Made by a program: the position numbers and the translations under genes
NCBI GenBank assembly: GCA_016722465.1
Contig: JADKJC010000004.1
Coordinates: 1 to 64,000 of the forward strand
Length of the DNA: 64,000 nucleotides
DNA from: Chitinophagaceae bacterium
Lineage (GTDB): Bacteria > Bacteroidota > Bacteroidia > Chitinophagales > Chitinophagaceae
Direction of reading: 5' to 3'
In this document: piece by piece, positions 29,501 to 40,241 of the stretch
How the letters are laid out: each line of letters opens with the position of its first letter
Numbering within the stretch: position 1 is the stretch's first letter
Notes under the pieces: generated by a model
The model's database searches: none
What the model saw: only the letters and a program-made list of their open reading frames with translations
Told to the model about the DNA's origin: nothing

Positions 29501-29673
29501 ACCATATATTTTAATTGTTAACTGCATGCAATTCGGGATGTGTTTCGGCAAAAGCTGTAAGTACAGCAACTATGATTCACAGGCAACAAAATTGCAATTG
29601 AATGATTACGCTGTAAAGATGTGTGATGCCCGTACAATAAACGTTACATGATTATGAAAAAGAATTACATCAT

Positions 29674-30234
29674 TCACATATTTTCAAGCATTGTCCTCTT
29701 TTTGGATTTAAGGTTTTTAAAGAAGGTGGGAGTTAGCCCTGTTATTTTCTTAAATTGGTTGGAAAGATGAGCTACACTGCTGTAATTGAGCCGGTAAGAT
29801 ATTTCTGTAAGGTTCAATTCATCATACAACAGTAATTCTTTTACCTTTTCAATTTTGTGATTGATAATGTAATGTTCGATGGTGATACCCGTAGCTTCAG
29901 AGAAGATATTAGAAAGGTAAGTATAGTCGTGATTTAGTTTTTCACTGATGTAATGTGAGTTTTTTACTTTGGGCAATTCATCCGCATAATGGATCATTTC
30001 AATGATCACATTTTTTATCCTTTCAATCAGGATGGCTTTTTTATCTTCCATCAGTTCCAACCCTGATTTGAGTAAAGCAATTCTTAACTGTTCACGCTGT
30101 ACAGCAGTAATATCTTCTTTTATATCTGCTTCACCGAGGTCAACTGAACCATAGAGCAGGTTTAATTTTTCCAACTCCGTCTTTACAATCATTTTGCAGC
30201 GGATGCTGACCATGTATTTGATATAGAGTTTCAT
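29674..30234 (-). CDS. AraC-family transcriptional regulator
   Basis: A 186-residue regulator with a C-terminal AraC double helix-turn-helix: YLSNIFSEATGITIEHYIIN, then LTEISYRLNYSSVAHLSNQF and KKITGLTPTFFKNL. The N-terminal 85 residues are helical with no known sensory domain. An internal Met (MIVKTELEKL) could be the real start. It is the likely controller of the stress cluster; similar short AraC genes accompany CsbD and DUF5670 genes in related genomes. Confidence 0.85.
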   Translation of the reverse strand: MKLYIKYMVSIRCKMIVKTELEKLNLLYGSVDLGEADIKEDITAVQREQLRIALLKSGLELMEDKKAILIERIKNVIIEMIHYADELPKVKNSHYISEKLNHDYTYLSNIFSEATGITIEHYIINHKIEKVKELLLYDELNLTEISYRLNYSSVAHLSNQFKKITGLTPTFFKNLKSKKRTMLENM

Positions 30235-30568
30235 TTTTTTTCTGTTCTAAAGATAAAGTCTCCGGCTTATTGTTGTCTAAGTCCAAAAGCTAAAGGCTGG
30301 CCTGTTGTATTGAATATCTGTGACACTTTCTCGCCTTATGCAGTCGCAGGAATTTGCTATTTATACTTCAGGAAACATTGGATAGAAAGATACATTTAAT
30401 ATAAAGCTAACCTTAAAAGGCGAAAGGGGAATGGTTTAATTTGTCACTTTTTTTGTGCCGGTTTAAAAGCTGCAAATTCAAGCATTTGTTATGCCGCATC
30501 GAATTGAGTAAATGAACAGCCCTCATTCCAGTGTATGGAGTATTGATAAAAATAGCTGCTTTTTTTAA
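30235..30568. other. intergenic between divergent genes, nothing recognised
   Basis: It separates the minus-strand AraC gene from the plus-strand surface protein and must contain both promoters, but no clear TAnnTTTG pair was found. Confidence 0.4.
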
Positions 30569-32578
30569 GTGCCGGTAACAGTACTGCAACGGGCCTGTCG
30601 TAAAATCACTAATTTAGTAGTCGCAAACAACCGGTTACTTGTGAGAACACTTAACAGAATTTTTATCGCAGCAGCATCCTTTTTTATTGTTCATGCTGCA
30701 AATGCCCAACTCTGTCTTGGGAGCCTCGGTGATCCGATTGTTAATATCACTTTTGGTGCAGGGTCTAATCCAGGGCCGGCATTAAATGCAGCCACTACCA
30801 ATTACCAGTTTATTACAGGCGACTGCCCGGATGATGGATCTTATACGGTAAGAAATAATACCCTCAATTGTTTTTCTTCCTCCTGGCATTCACTCAGTGC
30901 AGATCATACCGGAAATACAGGCGGGTATTTTATGCTGGTGAACGCTTCCTTTGCACCCGGTGCTTTTTATGTGGATACGGTAAAAGGGCTGTGCAGCAAT
31001 ACAACATTTGAATTTGCGGCCTGGATAGTGAATGTACTGAAATCATCCGCCTGTGGTTCCAACGGTATTCAGCCAAACCTGACTTTTACAATTGAAAAAA
31101 CAGACGGAACATTGTTACAAACCTATAACAGCAATAATATTTCCCAGCAATCAAGCCCTGTGTGGAAGCAATACGGTTTTTTCTTTGATACTCCTCCCGG
31201 TGTTTCGGATGTTGTACTCAGGATCATTAACAATGCACAGGGCGGTTGTGGAAACGACCTGGCGCTTGATGACATTACTTTCCGGCCATGTGGCCCTCAA
31301 TTAACACCAGTCATTGATGGTTATATTGCAGACACCGCATTTTTTTGTAAAGGAACAGCAAAGACTTTTACATTCAGAACAAGTATCTCAGCCGGCTTTA
31401 ACAATCCATCCTATCAATGGCAGCAAACTAACGATGGAATTACCTGGCAGGATATTCCGGGCGCTACGGCTGCAGCCTATACTGTTAACTTTACTGCTAA
31501 CACAGCTGCCGGAAATTACCTGTTCAGGGTGAGTGCTGCAGAACAGGGAAATTTAAATTCAGCAAAATGCAGGGTTGCTTCTTCTGTGTTAACAATAGAA
31601 GTAAGCCCGGTTCCCATTACCAGCATTGGCATTAACTCCCCGGTATGTGAAGGAGAAACCGTAACAGTAACCGCAGCAGGCGCCACACAATATCTGTGGA
31701 CGGGCAATGGAATAAACAGTGTTGCCAATCCTCTGATTATTACAAATGTTCAGCCTGGCAACGCTGGAAAAATATTTTTACTGGCAACAAGTGATAAAGG
31801 CTGTACCCACCTGGATTCTGTTTTGCTCAATGTTTTTGTTAAGCCTGTTGTTACCGTTTTGTTTGACAGTACCAGTATCTGCAGTGGTAATAGTATTCAA
31901 CTTTCAGCAAGTGGAAGTGGCAGCTACCAATGGACACCACTCATCGGGTTATCTGCTGTAGATATTTCCAACCCCGTTGCTTCCCCTGCAACAACAACTG
32001 TTTACAGGGTGGTGCTCACCGGTGCCAATGCTTGTGCCGATACCGCTTCAGTCAATATTACTGTAATAGAAAAACCTGCAGCAGATGCAGGGCCGGATAA
32101 AACCATCCTTGCAGGGAGTGCTGTGCTGTTGACTGCAGCAGCAGGCGGGCAGGATATTCGTTTTAGTTGGTCGCCTGCCGATCATTTAACCAACCCAAAT
32201 ACATTGCAGCCTCTTGCTGCCCCTCCTGAGGATATGGATTATACCCTTACCGTGACGTCAAACGCAGGGTGCGGTGTTGATATTGACAAAGTGCATGTGT
32301 TTGTTTTTAAGGATATCTATATCCCCAATGCTTTTAGCCCAGATGGCAATACAATCAATGACACCTGGAAAATACCGGCACTGAATGCCTTCCCGGGTTT
32401 TGAACTGGCAATCTACAACAGGCTTGGCCAATTGATTTATCAATGCAACAACAGCTACCAGCCATGGGATGGCACATTTAAAGGGGAACCACAGCCGCCC
32501 GGTGTGTATGTTTATGTAATTGATCTCAAACAACCAGGCATACAGTTACTAAAAGGTACATTGATGCTGATCCGTTAA
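30569..32578 (+). CDS. secreted protein with gliding-motility/T9SS C-terminal domain
   Basis: A large exported protein of up to 669 residues. The frame opens at GTG 30569; GTG at 30641 would start just before the signal peptide (LNRIFIAAASFFIVHAANAQ) and may be the real start. Residues about 50-240 form a lectin-like sandwich. Two or three Ig-like modules follow (CEGETVTVTAAGATQYLWTG; SICSGNSIQLSASGSGSYQW). The end, IYIPNAFSPDGNTINDTWKI to QPPGVYVYVIDLKQPG, is the CHU_C/type B sorting domain recognised by the type IX secretion system. It probably acts as a cell-surface adhesin. Confidence 0.85.
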   Translation: MPVTVLQRACRKITNLVVANNRLLVRTLNRIFIAAASFFIVHAANAQLCLGSLGDPIVNITFGAGSNPGPALNAATTNYQFITGDCPDDGSYTVRNNTLNCFSSSWHSLSADHTGNTGGYFMLVNASFAPGAFYVDTVKGLCSNTTFEFAAWIVNVLKSSACGSNGIQPNLTFTIEKTDGTLLQTYNSNNISQQSSPVWKQYGFFFDTPPGVSDVVLRIINNAQGGCGNDLALDDITFRPCGPQLTPVIDGYIADTAFFCKGTAKTFTFRTSISAGFNNPSYQWQQTNDGITWQDIPGATAAAYTVNFTANTAAGNYLFRVSAAEQGNLNSAKCRVASSVLTIEVSPVPITSIGINSPVCEGETVTVTAAGATQYLWTGNGINSVANPLIITNVQPGNAGKIFLLATSDKGCTHLDSVLLNVFVKPVVTVLFDSTSICSGNSIQLSASGSGSYQWTPLIGLSAVDISNPVASPATTTVYRVVLTGANACADTASVNITVIEKPAADAGPDKTILAGSAVLLTAAAGGQDIRFSWSPADHLTNPNTLQPLAAPPEDMDYTLTVTSNAGCGVDIDKVHVFVFKDIYIPNAFSPDGNTINDTWKIPALNAFPGFELAIYNRLGQLIYQCNNSYQPWDGTFKGEPQPPGVYVYVIDLKQPGIQLLKGTLMLIR

Positions 32579-32738
32579 GCTGTAAATGCTATATTGGGTG
32601 GTCTCCGTTTTTTATATTTACCGGCACTTACTCCATTTCATTCCTCATTTTCTGCAACTCACTCCTTTTTGGTTGCCGGTGGCAGCAGCGTGCTGTAACC
32701 TTGTGTTATAAAACATTTTTTCAAACCAAAAGTATAAC

Positions 32739-33314
32739 ATGAAAAAGTTCACATTTATTGCAGCCATTTTTTTAATGATGATCTCCTTACAGGCAAAAAG
32801 CCAGGATACTGCCCCCAAAGGCTTTGTAAAAGGAAGCATCACACTCAACGATAACAGTGAAGTAGCAGGGTATATTAAAGACGACATCCGCAGCAAAGCA
32901 TCTGTTGTAATGATACCCGGCACTGCAGGAAAAAAAACAACCTATGATGGCGATAAATTAAGCAGCGTAACCATTGATGGCATCAAATACATCTGCATGA
33001 AAGGCGATTTTTTTAAACTGCTGTGTGATGGTGAATTGTGTTTTTTACAAAAATCAAGTGATGCATCTTCTAAACCTGTTTATGTGGGAACTGAAACTAT
33101 GTTCCTGAATGGCACCGAAGGAAGACCCGGCGATTATTTTATTTTCAATAAGAACCTGCAGCAATTGAAATTGGTCAACAGCAAAAATGTAGCAGCAGTA
33201 TCTGCACAGTCATTTGCCAATTGCGAAGCGGCTATCAGCAAATCAAAAGAAGCGGCCAATGATGTGGCCATATTGAAAGATGCTGTGGCGATCTATAATA
33301 ACCGTAATAAATAA
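32739..33314 (+). CDS. secreted protein of unknown function
   Basis: A 191-residue product with a signal peptide (MKKFTFIAAIFLMMISLQAKS). The mature part begins GFVKGSITLNDNSEVAGYIK, a small beta-domain, and ends in an Ala/Lys-rich helix. Similar proteins are common in Chitinophagaceae but have no assigned role. It lies 80 bases before the TonB-dependent receptor gene and may belong with it. Confidence 0.7.
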   Translation: MKKFTFIAAIFLMMISLQAKSQDTAPKGFVKGSITLNDNSEVAGYIKDDIRSKASVVMIPGTAGKKTTYDGDKLSSVTIDGIKYICMKGDFFKLLCDGELCFLQKSSDASSKPVYVGTETMFLNGTEGRPGDYFIFNKNLQQLKLVNSKNVAAVSAQSFANCEAAISKSKEAANDVAILKDAVAIYNNRNK

Positions 33315-33394
33315 TTCAGTATAGCCCCGGTTTAAAAAATATCCTTTGCCTGCCGTTGTTTTCTAAAGATCGAAGAATATTCAATTGTATAGCC

Positions 33395-35764
33395 ATGATA
33401 AAACAAATAACACTCTTAACAATATTTGCTTTTTTATTTTTCTTTGTAAACGCACAAAAAAATACATTTACCCAAACAGTAAAAGGTATCGTAATTGACG
33501 AACAATCTGGTAATGTAATTGCCGGAGTAACACTTGCAGCAGAAGGCATACAGCCTGCCATAGCATCCAGTACTGACAGCGCCGGCAAATTTAAACTTCA
33601 GCAGGTGCCGATTGGCCGGCAAAATTTCAGGGCAACGATGATTGGTTATGAAGACGCTGTTGTTGCCAACATAGAAATCACTTCTTCCAAAGAAGTAGTG
33701 CTGGAAATACGGCTGAGAGAAAAAGTAAAAAAGCTGGACAATGTAGTGATCAACACCGGCAAATCAAAAAATAAAGCATTGAATGAAATGGCATTGGTAA
33801 GCGCCCGGCAGTTTAGCGTGGATGAAGCGGTGCGTTACTCGGGTACAAGAAATGACCCCAGCAGGATGGCACAGAATTTTGCCGGTGTAAGCGGCACCAA
33901 TGATGCAAGAAATGATATTGTGATCCGGGGCAATTCTCCTGCCGGTGTTTTGTGGCGGATGGACGGCATTGATATCCCCAACCCCAATCACTTCAGCACG
34001 CTGGGTGCAACCGGTGGGCCGGTGAGCATTCTGAATACCAACACACTTAAAAATTCTGATTTTTTAACCAGTGCATTTCCTTCACAGTATGGCAATGCAC
34101 TCGCTGGTGTATTCGACCTGAGAATGAGAAATGGCAACAGTGAAAAATATGAGTTTCTCGGGCAGATGGGTTTTAATGGTTTTGAGTTTGCTGCTGAAGG
34201 CCCGTTGAATAAAAACAGCAAATCTTCTTTTTTAATTGATTACCGTTATTCAATGGTGGCAGCCATTCAGTCACTGGGTTTATCTGTTGGTACCGGCGAT
34301 GCTACGCCCAATTACCAGGATGTACATTTTAAACTGCACCTGCCAACAAAAAAATGGGGCACATTTGATTGGTTTGGAATGGGAGGAGAGAGCCATATTG
34401 CTTTTCCATACGACACCGAAGATAACCTGTATGCCAGTAATGACGGTACTTTGCGTGACAGGAATTTTAAATCACTGACCGGGGTAACGGGATTAACCAA
34501 TACTTATTTTTTCAATACCAATACTTCCGGGAAATTTACACTGGCCATATCCGGTACCGAATCCAAATACAAAGAAGTGATTGTGGATGCAGGTAAACCC
34601 AATAAAACAGCCTACGACAAAAGAAATGTGCAGGTAAAATATTCAGCAGGGTATACGTTCAATAAAAAATTCAGTTCAAAAGATCAATTCACTTCCGGTG
34701 TTATTGCTGATCTCAGCAAGCTCTCTCTTAAGCAGGATTATATTCCTGATGGAGATTCCAGCATCACCACCTTTGTAGATACTAAAAAGAGTGCACTGCT
34801 GCTAAGAGCCTTCAGCAACCTGGGGCATCGTTTTAATGACGAACTAAGTACGAATATTGGTTTGTACTACCAGCTGTTCACACTCAATAATAGTTTTAGC
34901 ATAGAGCCAAGGTGGAATATTAAATACCAGTTCAGAAAAAATCAATCCGTTTCTTTTGGCGCAGGGTTGCATAGCCAGACACAGCCACTGGAAGTGTATT
35001 TTTATCAAACCAAAACCAATGGAGGACAAACGGAGCTTACGAATAAAAATTTGGGACTGGTAAAGAGTGTTCACACCGTATTAGGGTATGACATTAATTT
35101 TTCAAAATACCTGCGTTTCAAAACAGAACTGTATGCACAATACATTTATAATGCTGCGGTTGAAAAAACAGCTTCTTCATTCAGCATGTTAAACAGCGGC
35201 GCTGATTTTTATTTTCCTGATAAAACCAATCTCACCAATAATGGAAAGGGATACAATTACGGAGTGGAAATTACACTGGAACGTTTTTTAAACAAAGGAT
35301 TTTATTACCTGGTTACTGGTTCTTTTTTCCAATCGAAATATAAAGGCAGTGATGCAGTATGGCGCAATACTGCATTCAATACAAACTTTACAGGGAATGT
35401 TTTACTGGGCAAAGAGTTTAAACTGAACGAACGTTCATCGTTTGCCGTTGATACCAAAATAGGTATATCAGGTGGCCAGTTGTACACGCCGTTTGATGTA
35501 GCGGCATCGCAAAGGGATGGCTATGTTATTTTTAAAGAAGAAAAAGCATACAGCTTACGCAACAATGCTTACTGGCGCTGGGATCTTAAGTTTTCTTACA
35601 ATAGAAATGGCAAACGCACCACTCAGAAATGGTATGTTGATCTGCAGAACCTTACCAACCGGGACAATATTTATGTAAGGACGCTGAACCCAAAAACCGG
35701 TGCAATTGGTGAGATCAACCAGATTGGTTTTTTCCCAAACATAAATTACCAGATCACCTTTTGA
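33395..35764 (+). CDS. TonB-dependent receptor with carboxypeptidase-regulatory domain
   Basis: An outer-membrane active transporter. I chose ATG 33395, which begins a signal peptide (MIKQITLLTIFAFLFFFVNA); the frame is open from 33356. Residues 25-110 are the CarboxypepD_reg-like sandwich (KGIVIDEQSGNVIAGVTLAA). The plug domain follows (DIVIRGNSPAGVLWRMDGID), then a barrel of about 22 strands ending in IGFFPNINYQITF with the C-terminal Phe. It is not SusC-like in length (789 residues), and no SusD gene is adjacent. The histidine kinase gene starts 17 bases after its stop. Substrate unknown. Confidence 0.85.
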   Translation: MIKQITLLTIFAFLFFFVNAQKNTFTQTVKGIVIDEQSGNVIAGVTLAAEGIQPAIASSTDSAGKFKLQQVPIGRQNFRATMIGYEDAVVANIEITSSKEVVLEIRLREKVKKLDNVVINTGKSKNKALNEMALVSARQFSVDEAVRYSGTRNDPSRMAQNFAGVSGTNDARNDIVIRGNSPAGVLWRMDGIDIPNPNHFSTLGATGGPVSILNTNTLKNSDFLTSAFPSQYGNALAGVFDLRMRNGNSEKYEFLGQMGFNGFEFAAEGPLNKNSKSSFLIDYRYSMVAAIQSLGLSVGTGDATPNYQDVHFKLHLPTKKWGTFDWFGMGGESHIAFPYDTEDNLYASNDGTLRDRNFKSLTGVTGLTNTYFFNTNTSGKFTLAISGTESKYKEVIVDAGKPNKTAYDKRNVQVKYSAGYTFNKKFSSKDQFTSGVIADLSKLSLKQDYIPDGDSSITTFVDTKKSALLLRAFSNLGHRFNDELSTNIGLYYQLFTLNNSFSIEPRWNIKYQFRKNQSVSFGAGLHSQTQPLEVYFYQTKTNGGQTELTNKNLGLVKSVHTVLGYDINFSKYLRFKTELYAQYIYNAAVEKTASSFSMLNSGADFYFPDKTNLTNNGKGYNYGVEITLERFLNKGFYYLVTGSFFQSKYKGSDAVWRNTAFNTNFTGNVLLGKEFKLNERSSFAVDTKIGISGGQLYTPFDVAASQRDGYVIFKEEKAYSLRNNAYWRWDLKFSYNRNGKRTTQKWYVDLQNLTNRDNIYVRTLNPKTGAIGEINQIGFFPNINYQITF

Positions 35765-35781
35765 AAACTTAACTTTACGCA

Positions 35782-36824
35782 ATGCAGAAACACAATTGCA
35801 GGATTGGGTTTAATGACGGAAAGCTGATCGTAATCGGCATTCCGTTACTGGCATTTATAATTCCAATTGTATTTTTCAACTGCCGGTTCAACAGGCCGCC
35901 TTTCCTTACCTGGGAAAAATATTTCACCACCATATTCATTACTTCCGTCATTTGGATTGGCAACCGCTACATTATGATATACAGCCGGAAGAAAATTCCG
36001 TTGTTTGATGAGGTGAGAAAACGCATCTTCTTTCAGTCAGTATGGATGCTGGTATTTACTGTAGCTGCAAATGTGGTGATGGGCCAGGTGTTTCAAAACA
36101 TATAATGATGAGACAATGGGTTTTACGCTGGCAGATAAACTGATACATTCCAACTCTGCTGCCATCTTCTGTACCATTACCATCATAGCTATTTACGAAA
36201 GTATTTACTTCATGCATGAATTGCGCCATTCCGTAGAAGAAACGGAGAACCTGAAACGTGAAAACCTTTCCGCTCAGCTCAATGCATTGCGTACGCAGGT
36301 AAACCCCCACTTTCTTTTTAATAACCTTAATACATTATGCTCTATTATTCCTGAAGATCCAAAACAGGCGGTGGATTTTGTACAGCAGTTGTCAAAACTG
36401 TACCGTCATATTTTAGAAGTGAAGGATGAAAAGAGCATTCCATTAAAAGATGAACTGGATGTGTTGAAGGCTTATGCCTTTTTATTAAAAACACAATTTG
36501 GCAGCAATCTTGAAATTGACATTGATGTGGCAGATGAAAAACTGCAAAAGAGAATTGTGCCGTTATCATTGCAGCTGCTGATGGAAAATGCCATCAAGCA
36601 CAATATCGTATCTGCCGACAAGCCATTAAAGATAAATGTGTTTTCGGAAAATGGTTCATTGATAGTAAGCAATAACCTTCAGAAGAAAAATCAGTTGCAT
36701 GAATCTACCGGTATAGGGCTGGATAATATCCGGAACAGGTATAAATTATTAGGTGATAAAACGGTAGAAGTAACAGAAAAGGGGGAACAACTTTACGGTT
36801 TCAATTCCGTTGCTGGCATCGTAA
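35782..36824 (+). CDS. LytS-type sensor histidine kinase, two frameshifts
   Basis: A membrane histidine kinase of about 346 residues. The N-terminal part (35782-36105) has two or three membrane spans (LIVIGIPLLAFIIPIVFFN; FFQSVWMLVFTVAANVVM). After a shift near 36100, spans continue (AIFCTITIIAIYESIYFM), then the His_kinase H-box NPHFLFNNLNTL and the ATPase N-box LLMENAIKHN and G-box GIGLDNIRNRY. A second shift near 36792 turns the end into FTVSIPLLAS with stop at 36824. It is paired with the LytTR regulator downstream and follows the TonB receptor. Confidence 0.85.
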
Positions 36825-36993
36825 ATGGGAAATGGTCAATGGGTGTCTTGCATTAATAAGAGTAATTTGCTTGAAACTGAACTACAAACGGAAGCACTAT
36901 TACAGGCAGTAATTTACATGCGCTTTCATTAACCATTCACTATTGACCATTCACGAACTGAACTCTTTAATTAAATATAAGGCAGCAACAAAC

Positions 36994-37752
36994 ATGAAGG
37001 TTGTAATCATCGAAGACGAAAATCCGGCAGCTAACAGGTTGATAAAGCTGCTCGGCAATATGGACGATACAATAGATATTGTTGGCAGGTTCGATAGTGT
37101 GGAGCCTGCTGCAAACTACTTTAAATCTTTACCACTGGTTGACCTTGTATTTATGGACATTCAACTGGCAGACGGATTGAGCTTTGATATCTTTTCAAAA
37201 ACAACCATTACTGCTCCTGTAATTTTTACCACTGCCTTTGATCAGTACACCTTAAAAGCTTTTAAGGTAAACAGTGTAGACTATTTATTGAAACCCATTG
37301 ATGAAAAAGAACTTCAGCAGGCTGTAGAAAAATACAAGTTGCTTCATTCCAAAAATGAAAATGATTTTCCTGGCAGGATATTGAAACTGATGCAGGAGAT
37401 GACGGCAGTAAAATACAAAGAAAGATTATTGATCAAGCGTGGGCAGCAACTGAGTTATCTTAAAACAGACATCACGGCTTATTGCTATGCCGATGGAAAG
37501 CTCTGCTATGCGGTTGATTTCAGCAACAACAAATATTTACTCGAAACCAATCTCTCCGAATTGGAAGAACAATTGCAGCCCAGTAAATTTTATCGTGTCA
37601 ACCGAAGCCTTTTAGTAAACATTGATGCTGTAAAAAAAGTACATACCTGGCTGGGAGGCCGTTTAAAACTTGAACTCTCCTTTGCCACCACTGCAGAAAC
37701 TGTTATAAGCAGGGACCGGGTAAATGGTTTTAAAGAATGGCTGGGACAATAA
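36994..37752 (+). CDS. LytTR-family response regulator
   Basis: A 252-residue DNA-binding response regulator. I start at ATG 36994 because MKVVIIEDENPAANRLIKLL is the family start; the frame is open from 36943. The receiver has acidic ED, phospho-acceptor Asp in VFMDIQLADG, Thr in IFTTAFDQY and Lys in YLLKPID. The LytTR domain covers KERLLIKRGQQLSYLKTDIT, then KFYRVNRSLLVNIDAVKKVH. It is partner of the LytS kinase, separated by 169 bases. Confidence 0.92.
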   Translation: MKVVIIEDENPAANRLIKLLGNMDDTIDIVGRFDSVEPAANYFKSLPLVDLVFMDIQLADGLSFDIFSKTTITAPVIFTTAFDQYTLKAFKVNSVDYLLKPIDEKELQQAVEKYKLLHSKNENDFPGRILKLMQEMTAVKYKERLLIKRGQQLSYLKTDITAYCYADGKLCYAVDFSNNKYLLETNLSELEEQLQPSKFYRVNRSLLVNIDAVKKVHTWLGGRLKLELSFATTAETVISRDRVNGFKEWLGQ

Positions 37753-37936
37753 ATCATCATTGAATGCCTTTGATAACCGGCGTTGACACGGCTGCTATTG
37801 CAATCAACTGTACTGTTTACGGAACAATCGTTTTAAATGTAATTACAGCCTGTTTTCAAATCCCTGTTAATAACTTCTTATTTTCAAATTTGATTAGTAG
37901 AGAAAATATTGATATATTTATCAAAACTAATCTGAT

Positions 37937-39914
37937 ATGAGAAAAACCAACACTGGCTATGCCATCTTTGCATTTCTGTTTCTTGTAATTTCCTGTCAAA
38001 AAGTAAACGCACCATTATCACCAAAAACAGTCAATGAAATTGCTGTAAGTACGTTAGAACCACTTGCAACTGCATTGGCAGTAACCAGTGTAGAAAATTT
38101 TGAAACGGGTGTAAAAACTGCTTATGCAACAGCAAATGTAACATTGGCAACTGGCTCATGGAGTTTGAATGATGCCTTGCTGGGCACCTCCACTTCCGAC
38201 CGAAAAAATGGAGCACAATCTGCAAGGGTACGTAATACGGGTATTCTTTCTGCCAACTTCGATTACAGTACCGGGGCTTCTACTGTAACGGTGGCTCATG
38301 CATTGTATGGAACTGATGCCAGCAGTACCTGGCAGCTTTGGTACAGTACCAATGGAGGCACCAGTTATACACAAACAGGCGGCACCATTACTACCAGCAG
38401 CACTACATTGCAAACAGCAGGCTTTACCATCAATGTTGCAGGTAATATCCGTTTTCAAATACGCAAAACAGGTGGTACCACCAACAGGATCTGCTTCGAT
38501 GATTTTTCTGTAACTGATTATACAACTCCTTCTACGGCACCAACGCTTACCAGCATTTCTCCATCTTCTGCAATTGCAGGTAGTGCTGCATTCACCTTAA
38601 CTGCTACCGGAACAAATTTTATCAGTGGCTCCACCATTGACTGGAACGGTACTGCACTAACGACTACGTTTGTGAGCGCTACTTCATTAACTGCATCTGT
38701 GCCTGCAGCCAATATTGCAACTGCAGGCTCCAGTAATATCACTGTTACAACTGCAGGTGTTGGTACTTCCGCTGCAGTTGTATTTACTACGCAAGCTGTT
38801 TCTGTACCTGCATTAAGTTCAATTTCACCCAATACTGCGGTGGCAGGCGGCGCAGGTTTTACACTAACAGCAACAGGTACCAACTTTACAGCAGGCTCAG
38901 TTATTAACTGGAATGGAGCAGCACTTGCTACCAGCTTTGTAAGCAGCACTTCATTAACAGCGGCGGTGGCTTCAACCAATATTGCTGCAGCAGGCTCTGC
39001 AAGTGTCACTGTTGTCACCGGATCTAATGTTACCGGTGCTGTTACCTTTACCATTACAGCAGCTTCAACTGTAAAAAGATTTTTGTTTGATGCCTCACAG
39101 GGTGAAACCGCTGGTAATGCAGATTGGGTAATAGATGAAGATAACAGTACTCCGCAAAGAGTACCAACCCCGGCTCAGTCAGGCATCACCGCTACTACTT
39201 CCGGAACTTACTGGACAGGTGCAATATCCAGCTGGGGAGTAGCCCTTGTAAAAGCAGGCAACTTTGTAGAAACATTACCATCGGGCGGAACGATTACTTA
39301 TGGCAATGCTTCCAATGCACAGGACCTTTCCAGGTATGATGTATTTGTGGTAGACGAACCCAATATCCGTTTTACCGCAGCAGAAAAAGTTGCGATTCTA
39401 ACCTTTGTACAAAATGGTGGTGGCTTGTTTATGATTGCTGATCACACCATATCAGACCGTAATAATGATGGATGGGATTCCCCGGCCATCTGGAACGACC
39501 TGATGACCAACAATACGGTGCAGAATAATCCATTTGGTTTTAGTATCGACCTTACCAATATTTCCCAGGTATCAGGCAATGTATTAACCGGCAACAGTAC
39601 CAACCCGATACTGCACGGCACACAGGGCAATGTAACACAAATGGAATTTAATAACGGGGCTACGCTGACACTGCAGCCTGCTGTAAACAGTACCGTGCAG
39701 GGTTTGATCTGGCAGAATACCTTTGCACAGGGCAGTACAAAAGTGATGGCAGCTTCTCCACATTTGGAACAGGCCGTGTGTTTGTTGTAACAGACAGTTC
39801 GCCAATGGATGATGGAACCGGCGCTGCAGGCAATAACCTTTTGTAGGTTGGCCTTTGTACAGCCACACTCAATTGTTTATGAATGCATCGCTCTGGTTGG
39901 CCAAGCGTCAATAA
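37937..39914 (+). CDS. lipoprotein with two IPT/TIG domains and amidotransferase-like C-terminal domain, frameshifted
   Basis: A lipoprotein signal (GYAIFAFLFLVISCQK) is followed by a carbohydrate-binding-like sandwich (residues 50-195). Two tandem IPT/TIG Ig-like domains come next (PTLTSISPSSAIAGSAAFTL; PALSSISPNTAVAGGAGFTL), about 85 residues each. The final domain of about 245 residues starts KRFLFDASQGETAGNADWVI and contains YDVFVVDEPNIRF and FVQNGGGLFMIADHT, like ThuA/DUF4350-type class I amidotransferase folds. Two missing T, near 39765 and 39842, hide the end, which reads FGTGRVFVVTDSSPMDDGTG and then SHTQLFMNASLWLAKRQ. Probably a surface carbohydrate-related protein. Confidence 0.75.
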
Positions 39915-40241
39915 TAGTTTTTGTGGGTAAGATATATTTTAGTGCACCGGGTTTTTGTTTTGCCAGCACCAATAGGTTCTGTAAACGAAAACCCGGTGCA
40001 TTTTAATGTTAGTGAATTTACCGATTCATATGCATGCAAAATAAGCACTAGAGCAGGGCCGTTAGCATTTTTAATTTACTGCATTGGTTGGAGCGGTTGT
40101 GCAGGCTTTTTGTATTATTATGTGAAAAAAATAAACAACTACTGAGATTGCCCGTTAACCTGTGAATCATACAATTCATTTATCGATTTATATAATTGAG
40201 TGTGCATTAAAAGATGCATCTTTATAGGATATAAAAAAAGG
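39915..40241. other. intergenic, nothing recognised
   Basis: No supported gene on either strand. The sequence is ordinary in composition and has no strong terminator. Confidence 0.45.

Noticed and set aside
38518..39054. 178-codon minus-strand frame rich in Val and Ala
   Set aside because: Antisense to the two IPT domains, whose repetitive codons create the open frame.
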